Origin: JAPLST01 sp964397565
GTDB lineage: Bacteria; Auribacterota; UBA3054; JAPLST01
DNA: 64,000 nucleotides
Direction: 5' to 3'
NCBI GenBank assembly: GCA_964397565.1
Contig: CAYNJC010000001.1
Span: 159,537 to 223,536 of the forward strand
Shown piece by piece: positions 50,589 to 59,313 of the stretch. A model generated the notes under the pieces. The model was not told where the DNA came from. It did no database searches and saw nothing but the letters and a program-made list of their open reading frames with translations. The stretch's first letter is position 1, and each line of letters begins with the position of its first letter. A program made the translations under genes and the position numbers.

Positions 50589-52142
50589 TTATGCGGCGCG
50601 CTTCATCCGCGTCACTACCAGGCTCAGCAGGCCCAGGCCCAGCGCCAGTGAAGGCTCCGGCACCACGGGCATTGACCACAGCTTCTTGACCGAGCCACCT
50701 TGCATGACAAAGACCGTGCCGTTCAAATAGGCCATGTCGGTACCGGCACCATCATTGGCCATGTTAAAGGGCAGATCAACCGAGGCAAGGTAGGCACCAC
50801 TGTCGGCGCGATACCGGTCGATCTTGGAATACTGCACCGCAACGCCGCCTTGAAGGATACGCGCCGGCATCACCCACAGTTCATTCAGACCCAGCGGTGA
50901 TTTCGAGGCGGGAACGTACTCGATGGCCGGGCCCGTACGCACGTTTTGGTTGTCATTCAACTCGCCACGCGTCAACATCCACGGTGTGCAGATGGACGGT
51001 GTCACGGCTGATCCAACCGTTGCACGGCGCAGCGCATTTGACGCGCCCGTTACACCTTGGCCGTAATAGAAGATGTCACCTGCGGGATTGGCAATCGCGT
51101 CAACACCCCAATAGGACGGAGTATCCTGGCTTCTACCCACCGCATAATAGGTGAAAGTCGCCTCGTTGCTGACGAAATAGGATTGATAGTAGCGCGTGCC
51201 GCACCACTGGCCGTAAATCCAGGTGCCGGTCGCCGTCGTCTGGGGAATGATCGCCCACACGCCAGCCCAACCGCCAGCGTATTCGCCGCCAACCTTGTTG
51301 CCGATCTGCCACGCCAAGCTGGAGGTGTCAAGCCGGCAGAACTTGCGCCCATCGCTCGTGCTGCCAAAGCCGCCACCGGCATACAAATAGCCGCCGGCAA
51401 CCATGCCCGCAGTGCCGTTGTCCGGGGTATTTTGATCCATACCCGTCGGCGCGGCAATGCTGGTCCATGCGCCGCCCAGCGTGGCCGGATTGGTGGCCTG
51501 CGCATACGGCAGTACATAGGACGTAAATTCGCTGTTGTCCCAGCGCGATGCAAACAGCTTGTTGTTCACCGGATCGGGCACCAGCCAACTGCGTGACGAA
51601 TCGAGATTGCCCATCGCGCTCGCCATCGGCACGACATCCCAGCCGTTGGTGACGGGATCCAAGGCGATGCTCCACGTCAGAAAAATGTTCGTGGCAATTT
51701 CGCTTGCATAGCCAGCTGCTTGCAGGTACAAGAGCATACCGGCATTGATTCCTTGCACTGTCAGTGTTTCTTCATAACCCGTGTCCTGCTCGGCCAGTTT
51801 GACGGCCGTGCCGACGGTCGCGCCGGTGTAGATCGCGATGCAGGCGTCCCACTCGCCGCCACCCGTGTTGCGTGAACCCAAGGTGCTGATGGTCCATGAA
51901 CAATTGGCTGGGGAGGTCCATTTAAACCAGACCGTGTTGGTGACATCGCCATACACACAGTCAGCTTCACCGACTTCCTTGGTCGCATCAATGCAGTTAT
52001 AGCCGCCCGCTGTGCCGGACGCGCCGGGGAGGGTCACCGCATTGACGAAATTATCATTTGCCGGCGCGGCCGCTTTCGCCGTGAGGGCAAATACAGAGAC
52101 TGCCAGAATGGCCAAACATCCGATCATCCATTGCGTTTTCAT
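50589..52142 (-). CDS. Exported VPEP-tailed protein
   Basis: 517 aa from the ATG at 52142 (signal peptide MIGCLAILAVSVFALTAKAAA). The first 140 residues of the mature protein (APANDNFVNAVTLPGASGTAGG ... WFKWTSPANCSWTISTL ... DACIAIYTGATVGTAVKLAEQD) are a beta-sandwich that also opens the two paralogues at 55.7-59.3 kb. The middle has Trp- and Gly-rich segments that could be propeller blades. It ends VVPEPSLALGLGLLSLVVTRMKR, a textbook PEP-CTERM signal. Strong promoter and terminator frame it as one gene. Function unknown; a surface role is likely. Confidence 0.75.
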   Translation of the reverse strand: MKTQWMIGCLAILAVSVFALTAKAAAPANDNFVNAVTLPGASGTAGGYNCIDATKEVGEADCVYGDVTNTVWFKWTSPANCSWTISTLGSRNTGGGEWDACIAIYTGATVGTAVKLAEQDTGYEETLTVQGINAGMLLYLQAAGYASEIATNIFLTWSIALDPVTNGWDVVPMASAMGNLDSSRSWLVPDPVNNKLFASRWDNSEFTSYVLPYAQATNPATLGGAWTSIAAPTGMDQNTPDNGTAGMVAGGYLYAGGGFGSTSDGRKFCRLDTSSLAWQIGNKVGGEYAGGWAGVWAIIPQTTATGTWIYGQWCGTRYYQSYFVSNEATFTYYAVGRSQDTPSYWGVDAIANPAGDIFYYGQGVTGASNALRRATVGSAVTPSICTPWMLTRGELNDNQNVRTGPAIEYVPASKSPLGLNELWVMPARILQGGVAVQYSKIDRYRADSGAYLASVDLPFNMANDGAGTDMAYLNGTVFVMQGGSVKKLWSMPVVPEPSLALGLGLLSLVVTRMKRAA

Positions 52143-52222
52143 GCCGATACTCTCGTAAGGTGGTGATAAAAATGCGCGCGTTGTCCCGAACCGCATCAGG
52201 AGCGCACAATTCGTTAGTAGAC

Positions 52223-52252
52223 AGTATAGCATATTTTAACACGTTTTGTCAA
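52223..52252 (-). promoter_or_regulatory. Promoter of the VPEP-tailed protein gene
   Basis: On the minus strand TTGACA (complement of 52247-52252), 18-bp spacer, TGC-TATACT (complement of 52223-52228). The leader is about 75 nt. Confidence 0.85.
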
Positions 52253-52280
52253 ACTTCATGGATTCGCCGGTCACGGTGCA

Positions 52281-52310
52281 TTGACGCGCCGCCCATGGGT
52301 ATGGTAGAAT
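52281..52310 (+). promoter_or_regulatory. Leaderless promoter of the flippase operon
   Basis: TTGACG at 52281-52286, 18-bp spacer, TAGAAT at 52305-52310, then 6 nt to the ATG at 52317. Confidence 0.75.
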
Positions 52311-52316
52311 GCGGCG

Positions 52317-53660
52317 ATGCGACGATGGTTACAGACCCTTGCGAATCCCGGCTCACTGCGGCATGTCGTCGTGCATGTCGTCGGCACCTCGGCACTGCGC
52401 GCGCTTGCCATGCTGCTGCTGTTTGCAACCATGCATGTGCTGTACAAGAAGGTGGGCGTTGCGGGATATGGCGCCTATTCACTGGCGCAATCCTGGCTGG
52501 TCGTGCTGACCATTCCGGCGTTGCTGGGCCTTGATCAACTAGTGTTGCGCGAGAGCGCGGCGTTGCGTGCCCACGGCCAGATGGATCGCCTGTATGCCTT
52601 GTTGCATTGGGCGCGCCGCACGGTGCTCAGCAGCGCGTGCGGTGTGGCGGCTCTTGCGTTGCTGGTCGTCTGCGGCTTGTACCTGGGCGGCAGAGGTGAT
52701 CGCGAAACACTGCTTGCCTGTGCACTGGGCTTCACGGCCCTGCCATGGCTGACCTTGGCGTATGTGCGGCAAGGAGCACTGCGCGGCCTGCACCACGTCA
52801 CACTCGGCTTCCTCCCGGAATTGGTGGTGACGCCGCTGCTGACCCTCGCCGGCATCCTGCTGGCCGCGCTGTTCTTGCGGCAGTATTTCACCTCGGTCAT
52901 CGCAATGCTCATCGCGGTCGCGGCGGTTGTGCCCGCCTATTATCTGGGCCGCTGGTTGTTGGCGCGCCATCTGCCGCCGGCCAGCCCGGCGGTGTCGCCC
53001 GAAACCCATGCGCGTGCCTGGCTGCGCTGCGCCGTGCCGCTGATGCTGGTCAGCCTGATGTATGTGATTGTCAGCCGGGCGGACAGTCTCTTGTTGGGCT
53101 TTATCAAGGGCAAGCAGGCGGTCGGATTGTACGACTCGGCGCGCAGAATCGCGGACTGCATCGGCTTCATCCTGGTGACCGTCAATGCCGCCATGGCACC
53201 CAGCATTGCACGGCTGCATGCCCAGAAAAACCACGCGCAACTGCAGCGCATGGTCACCTGGTCAGCGCGTGGCATCATGCTGGTCGCACTGCCCCTGACC
53301 TTGATTGTGATCATCTTCGGCAAAGAACTGCTGGGGCTGTTGTCGAAGGACGTGCAACCGGCCGCACCTGTGCTGGTCGTGCTCTGCCTGGGGCAATTGA
53401 TCAATACCGCCACGGGTTCCGTCGGCATGCTCTTAACCACGACCGGCCACGAACGCGACGCGGTGGTGGGCATCGGCGTGGGCGCGGCGGTCACGATCTG
53501 CGCCAATCTTCTGCTGATTCCGTGGTTCGGCCCGCTCGGCGCCGCCTGGGCGTTTGTGCTCAGCATGCTCACGTGGAACGGCCTGCTGGCCTGGTTCGTG
53601 TACCACCGGCTCAACCTGCATTCAACCTGTCTGGGCAAACCCTTTTGGAAACGCGCATGA
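52317..53660 (+). CDS. Polysaccharide/lipid-linked oligosaccharide flippase (MATE/Wzx-like)
   Basis: 447 aa with about 12-14 membrane helices, an N-terminal basic region, YKKVGVAGYGAYSLAQSW and, in the second half, ADSLLLGFIKGKQAVGLYDSARRIADCIGFILVTVNAAMAPSIARLH, which is typical of the oligosaccharide flippase (RfbX/Wzx) group. It would move an undecaprenyl-linked glycan across the inner membrane. Its stop overlaps the sulfotransferase start (ATGA). First gene of a three-gene operon with a leaderless promoter. Confidence 0.85.
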   Translation: MRRWLQTLANPGSLRHVVVHVVGTSALRALAMLLLFATMHVLYKKVGVAGYGAYSLAQSWLVVLTIPALLGLDQLVLRESAALRAHGQMDRLYALLHWARRTVLSSACGVAALALLVVCGLYLGGRGDRETLLACALGFTALPWLTLAYVRQGALRGLHHVTLGFLPELVVTPLLTLAGILLAALFLRQYFTSVIAMLIAVAAVVPAYYLGRWLLARHLPPASPAVSPETHARAWLRCAVPLMLVSLMYVIVSRADSLLLGFIKGKQAVGLYDSARRIADCIGFILVTVNAAMAPSIARLHAQKNHAQLQRMVTWSARGIMLVALPLTLIVIIFGKELLGLLSKDVQPAAPVLVVLCLGQLINTATGSVGMLLTTTGHERDAVVGIGVGAAVTICANLLLIPWFGPLGAAWAFVLSMLTWNGLLAWFVYHRLNLHSTCLGKPFWKRA

Positions 53661-54526
53661 ACACTCCGGCCACTGCACGCACGCAACCAGTCATTATCCT
53701 CGGCATGCACCGCTCCGGCACGAGCATGATTACGGATGTGCTCGAGGCCTGCGGCCTGTTCTGCGGCTGGCGCAAAGATCCCAATCACGAAGCCTGGTTT
53801 TTCCTGACGATCAATGACTGGCTGATCCAGCAATGTGGCGGCAGTTGGGAATCTCCGGCCGCCGTGCAGGCGATGTTGCACAATGTCGCCTTGCGCGAAT
53901 TGTTGCGCGACTATATCGCCTATTTGCTGCGCACGCTGCGGGTTGTGTCGTATCTCGGCCCGCGCCGCTTCCTGCGCCATGGCACACCCATGCGCCTGAA
54001 CGAGCCCTGGGGCTGGAAAGATCCGCGCAATACGTTCACCCTGCCGCTCTGGCTCGATATCTTTCCCCGCGCGCGCATCATTCACCTGCAACGCCATGGC
54101 GTGGATGTCGTCCAAAGTTTGATGACCCGCCAGCGCGACACGGTCGCCATTGGCGCGCGCTTGTTCGCGCAGCGCAAGCTGCTCTATTGGTTCGGCCTGC
54201 GTCAGCCGAGTTTTGCGCTGCACGTGCGCTGCACCTCGCCGGAAGGCTGCTTCGCAACCTGGGAAGAGTATTCCCGCGAAGCCCAGCGCCACGTTGCCGC
54301 GCTCGGCCCGCGGGCCCTCAGCGTGCGCTTCGAGGACGTCGTGCAGTCGCCGCGCGAGCAGCTCACGCGCGTGCTTGAGTTTTGCGGCGTGCCGGCCCAA
54401 CCGGCGTTGATCGAACGCGCCTGCGCCGGCATCAATCCAACCCGTGCTCGCGCGTATGAGAAGGATCCGGCCTTGTGCGCCTTTGCCGCGCGCATGGCCG
54501 CGCGCCTGCGCGCCTTTGGATATTGA
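53657..54526 (+). CDS. Sulfotransferase family protein
   Basis: 289 aa. The PAPS 5'-phosphosulfate-binding loop is VIILGMHRSGTSMITDVLEACGLFC near the N-terminus. HLQRHGVDVVQSLMTRQ and SVRFEDVVQSPREQLTRVLEFCGV give the 3'-phosphate-binding region and the C-terminal helix typical of PF13469-like sulfotransferases. The catalytic residue is probably the His in GMHRSGTS or HLQRH. Transfers sulfate from PAPS to a sugar or lipid. An open frame running upstream through the flippase is an artefact. Coupled to the flippase (ATGA) and followed after 4 nt by a GT2 gene: this operon would build a sulfated glycan. Confidence 0.82.
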   Translation: MNTPATARTQPVIILGMHRSGTSMITDVLEACGLFCGWRKDPNHEAWFFLTINDWLIQQCGGSWESPAAVQAMLHNVALRELLRDYIAYLLRTLRVVSYLGPRRFLRHGTPMRLNEPWGWKDPRNTFTLPLWLDIFPRARIIHLQRHGVDVVQSLMTRQRDTVAIGARLFAQRKLLYWFGLRQPSFALHVRCTSPEGCFATWEEYSREAQRHVAALGPRALSVRFEDVVQSPREQLTRVLEFCGVPAQPALIERACAGINPTRARAYEKDPALCAFAARMAARLRAFGY

Positions 54527-54530
54527 TACG

Positions 54531-55547
54531 ATGCTGGTCGCCCTCCCCACCGCCCGCATCGTTGTCATTGTCCTAAACTGGAATGGCACCGCAGTCTTGC
54601 CCGCCTGTCTCCATGCGCTGCGCGCGCAAACCGGCGTTGAGTTTGCCGCACTCATTGTCGACAACGGCTCGGATGACGGTTCGCGCGAAATGGCCCAGCA
54701 CGCCTATCCGGACATGCACCTGTTGGCCTTGCCGCACAATCTGGGCTTTGCCGCCGGCAACAATGCCGGTATCGAACTTGTCTGGCGCGAGAATCCCGCA
54801 GTCGAGTTTATTGCCCTGCTCAACAACGACACCTGCGCCCAACCTTCATGGCTGGCCGCATTGTTGACCGCGTTGACCGACCGGCCGGATGCCGGCATGG
54901 CCGCCAGCAAGATTTTGCAGTGGGACGGACAGTTGCCACCGGCCACCATCGACACGGCCGGCGACCTGTTCTATACTTACGGTCTGGCGGGCAAGCGCGG
55001 CACCGGCGCGCCGGCCCATGCGTATACCACGCCCGATGATGTCTTTGGCGCCTGCCCCGCCGCCGCGTTGTATCGTGTCACGTTGCTGCGCCAGATAGGT
55101 CTGTTTGACCCGCTGTTTTTTGCCTACAACGAAGATGTCGATCTGGCCTTCCGCGCGCAGCTCATGGGCTGGCACTGCGCGTATGTGCCGTCCGCCGTGG
55201 TCTGGCATCGGGTCTCGTTCAGCGCGCAACGTTTATCCGACCGCAGCGTGCTGTGGACCAAGCGCAACACGCTCTGGGTGCTGGTCAAGAACATGCCCGC
55301 GCTGCTCCTGCTGTGGTATGCGCCGCGGATCGTGCTGCATTTTGTTTTGAGCGACCTGGCGTGGATCCTGCGCGGGCGCGGGGCGCCGGTACTGCGCGGG
55401 CGCGGCCAGGCACTCTGCGGCCTGCGCGCGATGCTGCGCCAACGCGCCCGCATTCAGGCCACCCGCCTGCTCTCGTGCCGCGAGCTGCGCACGCGTTTCA
55501 GCAGGCCCTCATCCGACTATCTGCGCCAGCGCACGGTACTGCGCTAG
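54531..55547 (+). CDS. GT2 family glycosyltransferase
   Basis: 338 aa from the ATG at 54531, 4 nt after the sulfotransferase stop. N-terminal GT-A domain: IVVIVLNWNGTAVLPACLHALRAQ and LIVDNGSDDGSREMAQ, then LLALPHNLGFAAGNNAGI and an NNDT motif (LLNNDTCAQPSW) as the metal-binding DxD equivalent. GPCPAAALYRVTLLRQIGLFDPLFFAYNEDVDLAFRAQLMGW is the acceptor-side region with the ED base. This is close to rhamnosyltransferase-like GT2 enzymes (WbbL/RfbF type). It ends in an amphipathic/hydrophobic segment (VLVKNMPALLLLWYAPRIVLHFVLSDL). Makes a glycan bond in the cytoplasm for the flippase. Confidence 0.88.
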   Translation: MLVALPTARIVVIVLNWNGTAVLPACLHALRAQTGVEFAALIVDNGSDDGSREMAQHAYPDMHLLALPHNLGFAAGNNAGIELVWRENPAVEFIALLNNDTCAQPSWLAALLTALTDRPDAGMAASKILQWDGQLPPATIDTAGDLFYTYGLAGKRGTGAPAHAYTTPDDVFGACPAAALYRVTLLRQIGLFDPLFFAYNEDVDLAFRAQLMGWHCAYVPSAVVWHRVSFSAQRLSDRSVLWTKRNTLWVLVKNMPALLLLWYAPRIVLHFVLSDLAWILRGRGAPVLRGRGQALCGLRAMLRQRARIQATRLLSCRELRTRFSRPSSDYLRQRTVLR

Positions 55548-55637
55548 TGGTGTCTCTAACACTTCTTTGTATTGCGGCACCATCAGCGAGCTGACCCGCA
55601 ACGGAATGAGAAGAACGAGATATCGCGGCCTGATTTG

Positions 55638-55666
55638 TTGACAGTGCGCGCGCGTTGTGCTATACT
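55638..55666 (+). promoter_or_regulatory. Promoter of the tandem paralogue pair
   Basis: TTGACA at 55638-55643, 17-bp spacer, TATACT at 55661-55666 with extended TGC: essentially perfect. GAGGA (55688-55692) precedes the ATG at 55698 by 5 nt. Confidence 0.9.
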
Positions 55667-55697
55667 CAAAGTGACAACCAACTAGCTGAGGAACCCG

Positions 55698-57473
55698 ATG
55701 AAAAGGCAGCTTGCGATTGCACTGGTATGTCTGTACGCATCGTCTCTTTTTAGTGATGGCACCACCTGGATGAGCCAATATGCCGCGTGGCACGCACAGG
55801 CGTGCACGGCCCTGCAGGCGCGCATCCAGCACACGCTTGCGCCCATGCCGGCGCCGCCGGCGCCACGTGCCGCACGCCTGCTGCCGCCTCCCAACGACAA
55901 CTTTGCCGACCGCATCGCCCTCGTCGGCGCCAGCGGCACGGTGGCCGGCGATACCACCACCGCCACCATGGAGGCCGGCGAGCCGTGGCATGCCCCCTAC
56001 TTCGGCACCAATTCAATCTGGTGGTCGTGGACCGCGCCGTCTGACGGCGTCTTTGGCTTCGACACGGCCGGGTCCTGCATCAACGCAGTATTGGCGATCT
56101 ATACCGGCGCCAACTTGGCTGCGTTGACGTGCTGGGCGCAATCGCCCACGCGCTCCTTCAGTGCGAGCGTGGCCGCCACTGCCGGCACCACCTATCAGAT
56201 TGCCGTCTGTGGCGCCAATTCCGCCGAGCAGGGTCCCATGCAGGTGCACTACTATCCCCAGGTCATGAGCGGCTTCTTTGTCTACCTAGTCAGCACCAAC
56301 GAGTACAACACCCCCATCGCCGCGCAGGACGGCAGTGTCTGTTTTGCGCCCGGAAAGACCTACGTCGCTTACAATGTTCGAACCAACAGTATGGGCTTGT
56401 TCACCGTAGCAGTTCTCACCTATACGGTATACACGCAGGGTGTTACGATTCGCACCAAAGCCGGTACGCCGCTGTTGGACAACGCCCCCTTGCCGGGCAT
56501 CAGCAATCCCTACATGGTGCATGATTACAATGGCCGCTTCCTGCTGGCGTATGAGTTCAGCAGTGGGCGCCTGGTGCTGTTCAAGGTTTCGCGGCGCGGG
56601 CTCCGGAACGTGGCCGAGCAGACGATCCCCGGTCCGGAAGTTATGATGTCCGAGTTTGCCGCCAAAGACATTCGCCTTGTGTCTATGGAGATGAACTTGT
56701 TTGCCGCCTTCCCACGCATGAGCGTGACCGCATTCAACAAGCAACTGCGCCGCCAACTCTGGTCGCTGCCGGCTGGCAACGGCACCGTCGACAACGTCAC
56801 TTCGCCGAAGGAGATCCTGTGCCGCCGCATTGATGGCTCGTACAGTGTTGTCGCCATTGTGTATAAGAAAGGTGTGGCCTTATACACTCAGCCGATTCCG
56901 CTGCCGCCATCGCCTGCGGTTGGCCTTGTGAAAACCGAAGTGAACGACCGCGCCGGCCTGCTGTTCTGGACCGCGCAGAATAACGCCGCGTACGCCACCA
57001 ACGAGCCGGTCTCCTACGTCGATAAGAAAGGGCACGTCGTCATCGATGCGCAGAATTTCCCCGGCATTGACGCCTATTGGGGCTATGGCGCGAGCGACGG
57101 CAAGCTCCTCTACCTGTCGCGGCCCGACGGCCTCAATACCGCCGTCATCGCCTACAAAATCGGCAATCAGTTCATCGAAGCAGGGCGCCAATCGTTCGCC
57201 TCGTTTGATGACGTCTTGCTGACCGACGGCATGGCCACCATCGCGTTGCGTGATGCCAATCCGCCGCCGCCCCTGAACGGCGTGGTGCAATACGACAAGA
57301 ACCTGCGCCGCGAGAAATGGAACAACCCGTTGACCCGCGGCGATTGGCTCGACTATCTTGGGCGCGGCGTCTTTGACCGCATGGCGTTTGAGCCGGCCGG
57401 CGCAACGACCAACATCACCGTCAATATTTTCAACCGCAGCGGCACGCTGGCCGATCACACCTTTGTGTATTAA
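55698..57473 (+). CDS. Exported protein of unknown function, paralogue 1
   Basis: 591 aa. Signal peptide (MKRQLAIALVCLYASSLFSDG), a short helical segment, an Ala/Pro-rich linker, then a beta-sandwich (about 65-185: NDNFADRIALVGASGTVAG ... GVFGFDTAGSCINAVLAIYTG) shared with the VPEP protein at 50.6 kb. The rest looks like a repeat protein, perhaps a propeller (YNGRFLLAYEFSSGRLVLFKVSRRGL, VDKKGHVVIDAQNFPG). No sorting tail. Same operon as its tandem copy. Function unknown; exposed adhesion or binding role possible. Confidence 0.7.
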   Translation: MKRQLAIALVCLYASSLFSDGTTWMSQYAAWHAQACTALQARIQHTLAPMPAPPAPRAARLLPPPNDNFADRIALVGASGTVAGDTTTATMEAGEPWHAPYFGTNSIWWSWTAPSDGVFGFDTAGSCINAVLAIYTGANLAALTCWAQSPTRSFSASVAATAGTTYQIAVCGANSAEQGPMQVHYYPQVMSGFFVYLVSTNEYNTPIAAQDGSVCFAPGKTYVAYNVRTNSMGLFTVAVLTYTVYTQGVTIRTKAGTPLLDNAPLPGISNPYMVHDYNGRFLLAYEFSSGRLVLFKVSRRGLRNVAEQTIPGPEVMMSEFAAKDIRLVSMEMNLFAAFPRMSVTAFNKQLRRQLWSLPAGNGTVDNVTSPKEILCRRIDGSYSVVAIVYKKGVALYTQPIPLPPSPAVGLVKTEVNDRAGLLFWTAQNNAAYATNEPVSYVDKKGHVVIDAQNFPGIDAYWGYGASDGKLLYLSRPDGLNTAVIAYKIGNQFIEAGRQSFASFDDVLLTDGMATIALRDANPPPPLNGVVQYDKNLRREKWNNPLTRGDWLDYLGRGVFDRMAFEPAGATTNITVNIFNRSGTLADHTFVY

Positions 57474-57540
57474 GCGCGCCCGCCGCCGGCACCGACACCA
57501 TGCAACACCTTGACCCACAACGCTTGCAGAGAGGAACCCG

Positions 57541-59313
57541 ATGAAAACGCAGGTTGTGATTGCGCTAGTATGTCTATACGCATCGTCTCTTTTCAGTGAT
57601 GTCACCACTTGGATGAGCCAAGGTGCCGCGTGGCACGCACAGGCGTGCACGGCCCTGCAGGCACGCGTCCAGCACACGCGCGCGCCCCTGCCGGCGCCGC
57701 CGGCGCCGCATGCCGCACGTCTGGCCCCGTGGCCCAACGACAATTTCGCTAATCGCATTGCGCTCTTCGGCGCCAGCGGCACGGCCTTCGGCAATACCCA
57801 CGATGGAACACTTGAACCGGGCGAGCCGTGGCATGGCCCCGCCTTCGGCACCAATTCACTGTGGTGGTCGTGGACCGCGCCGTCTGACGGTGTCTTCGGC
57901 TTCGATACGGCCTGGTCCCTTGTCGACGCAGTAATGGCGATCTATTCCGGCAACACCTTGGCTGGGTTGACGCGCGTGGGGCAAGCGTCGCTGGGCATGC
58001 TCAGTGCCAGCGTGCATGCTACCGCCGGCGTCACCTATCAGATTGCTGTGTGTGGCGCCAGTTCCGCTCAACAGGGCGGCGTCCAAGTGAACTATTATCC
58101 CCAGACCACCAGCGACCCGTTTGTCCTCCAAAGCGGCACTAACGAGCTCTGCACCCCCATCGCCGCGCAGGACGGCAGTGTCTGCTTTGCGCCGGGAAAG
58201 ATGTATATGATCGTGACCGTCCGCACCAACTTCGCCGGGCAGATTACTGAAAGCCAGTTCGGCATGACGAGGTCCACCTTGGGGGTTACGATTCGCACGA
58301 AAACCGGCGCGCTGCTGCTGTACAACGCGCCCTTGCCGGGCCTCACCAATCCCTACGGGGTGGATGATTACAATGGCCGTTTCCTGCTGGCCTGTGAGTA
58401 TCACACCAGGCGCCTGGTGCTGTTCAAGGTTTCGCGGCGCGGGCTCCAGCACGTGGCCGAGCAGACCATTCCCGGATCGGAAGCCGTGTTTGGCGGCTGG
58501 TTTGCCGCCAAAGACATTCGCATCGGGCTCGCGAAACTGGATCTTATTGCCATGCTCGAGAACATGGGCGTGACGGCGTTCAACAAGCAGTTGCGCCGCC
58601 AGCTCTGGACGGTGCCGATCGAGGATGGCATGCTGGCCAACAGCGACTCGCCGAAAGGGATTTTGTGCCGAAGCGCTAACGGCTTGTACACCGCCACCGC
58701 CACCATGTACAAGAAAGGCGTGGCGTTGTACACCCAGACGATTCCGCTGCCGCCGGCGCCGGAGTTAGGCGTCGTGCGCACCGCGTCGGACGACCGCGCC
58801 GGCCTGCTCTTCTGGACCGCGCAGAGCGCTTACCAAACCTATAGCACCAACGGGCCGGTCTCCTATGTCAACAAAAAAGGGCGGGTGGTCATCAACGCGC
58901 AGAATCTCCCCGGCGGCAACGCCTATTGGGGCTTTGGCGCCAGCGACGGCAAGCTCCTCTATATCATGCGGCCGGAAGGGCTCACCACCTCGGTGATTGC
59001 CTACAAACTCGGCAGTCCATTGGTCGAACGTGCACGCCAGCCCTTCGCTTCGTTGCGTGAAATCTGGCTGACCGACGGCACGGTTTCCATCCTGCTCAGG
59101 AGTGCCAATCCGCCGCCGCCCAGGAACGGGCTGTCACAATACGACAAGAACCTGCGCCGCGAAAAGTGGACTAATCCGTTGACGCGCGGCGATGAACTCG
59201 ACTATCTTGGCCACGGCGTCTTCGCGCGCACGACGTATGAGCCCCCCGGCACAGTCATCGTGAATGTGTTCAACAAGCGCGGCACCATTGTCTATCAGAC
59301 CTTCACCTATTGA
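57541..59313 (+). CDS. Exported protein of unknown function, paralogue 2
   Basis: 590 aa, colinear with paralogue 1 along its whole length, including the signal peptide, the NDNFANRIALFGASGTAFG module and the end (FNKRGTIVYQTFTY against FNRSGTLADHTFVY). GAGGAACCCG precedes both ATGs, so the 5' untranslated parts were duplicated too. Short related DNA also follows each stop (near 57474 and 59314), suggesting a duplication unit of about 1.85 kb. The two differ most in the beta-sandwich loops and part of the propeller-like region, so they may bind different targets. Function unknown. Confidence 0.7.
   Translation: MKTQVVIALVCLYASSLFSDVTTWMSQGAAWHAQACTALQARVQHTRAPLPAPPAPHAARLAPWPNDNFANRIALFGASGTAFGNTHDGTLEPGEPWHGPAFGTNSLWWSWTAPSDGVFGFDTAWSLVDAVMAIYSGNTLAGLTRVGQASLGMLSASVHATAGVTYQIAVCGASSAQQGGVQVNYYPQTTSDPFVLQSGTNELCTPIAAQDGSVCFAPGKMYMIVTVRTNFAGQITESQFGMTRSTLGVTIRTKTGALLLYNAPLPGLTNPYGVDDYNGRFLLACEYHTRRLVLFKVSRRGLQHVAEQTIPGSEAVFGGWFAAKDIRIGLAKLDLIAMLENMGVTAFNKQLRRQLWTVPIEDGMLANSDSPKGILCRSANGLYTATATMYKKGVALYTQTIPLPPAPELGVVRTASDDRAGLLFWTAQSAYQTYSTNGPVSYVNKKGRVVINAQNLPGGNAYWGFGASDGKLLYIMRPEGLTTSVIAYKLGSPLVERARQPFASLREIWLTDGTVSILLRSANPPPPRNGLSQYDKNLRREKWTNPLTRGDELDYLGHGVFARTTYEPPGTVIVNVFNKRGTIVYQTFTY

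Noticed and set aside
52745..54526. 593-codon open frame spanning flippase and sulfotransferase
   Set aside because: The front part is out of frame with the flippase and not protein-like. The sulfotransferase starts at 53657 with an ATGA overlap.
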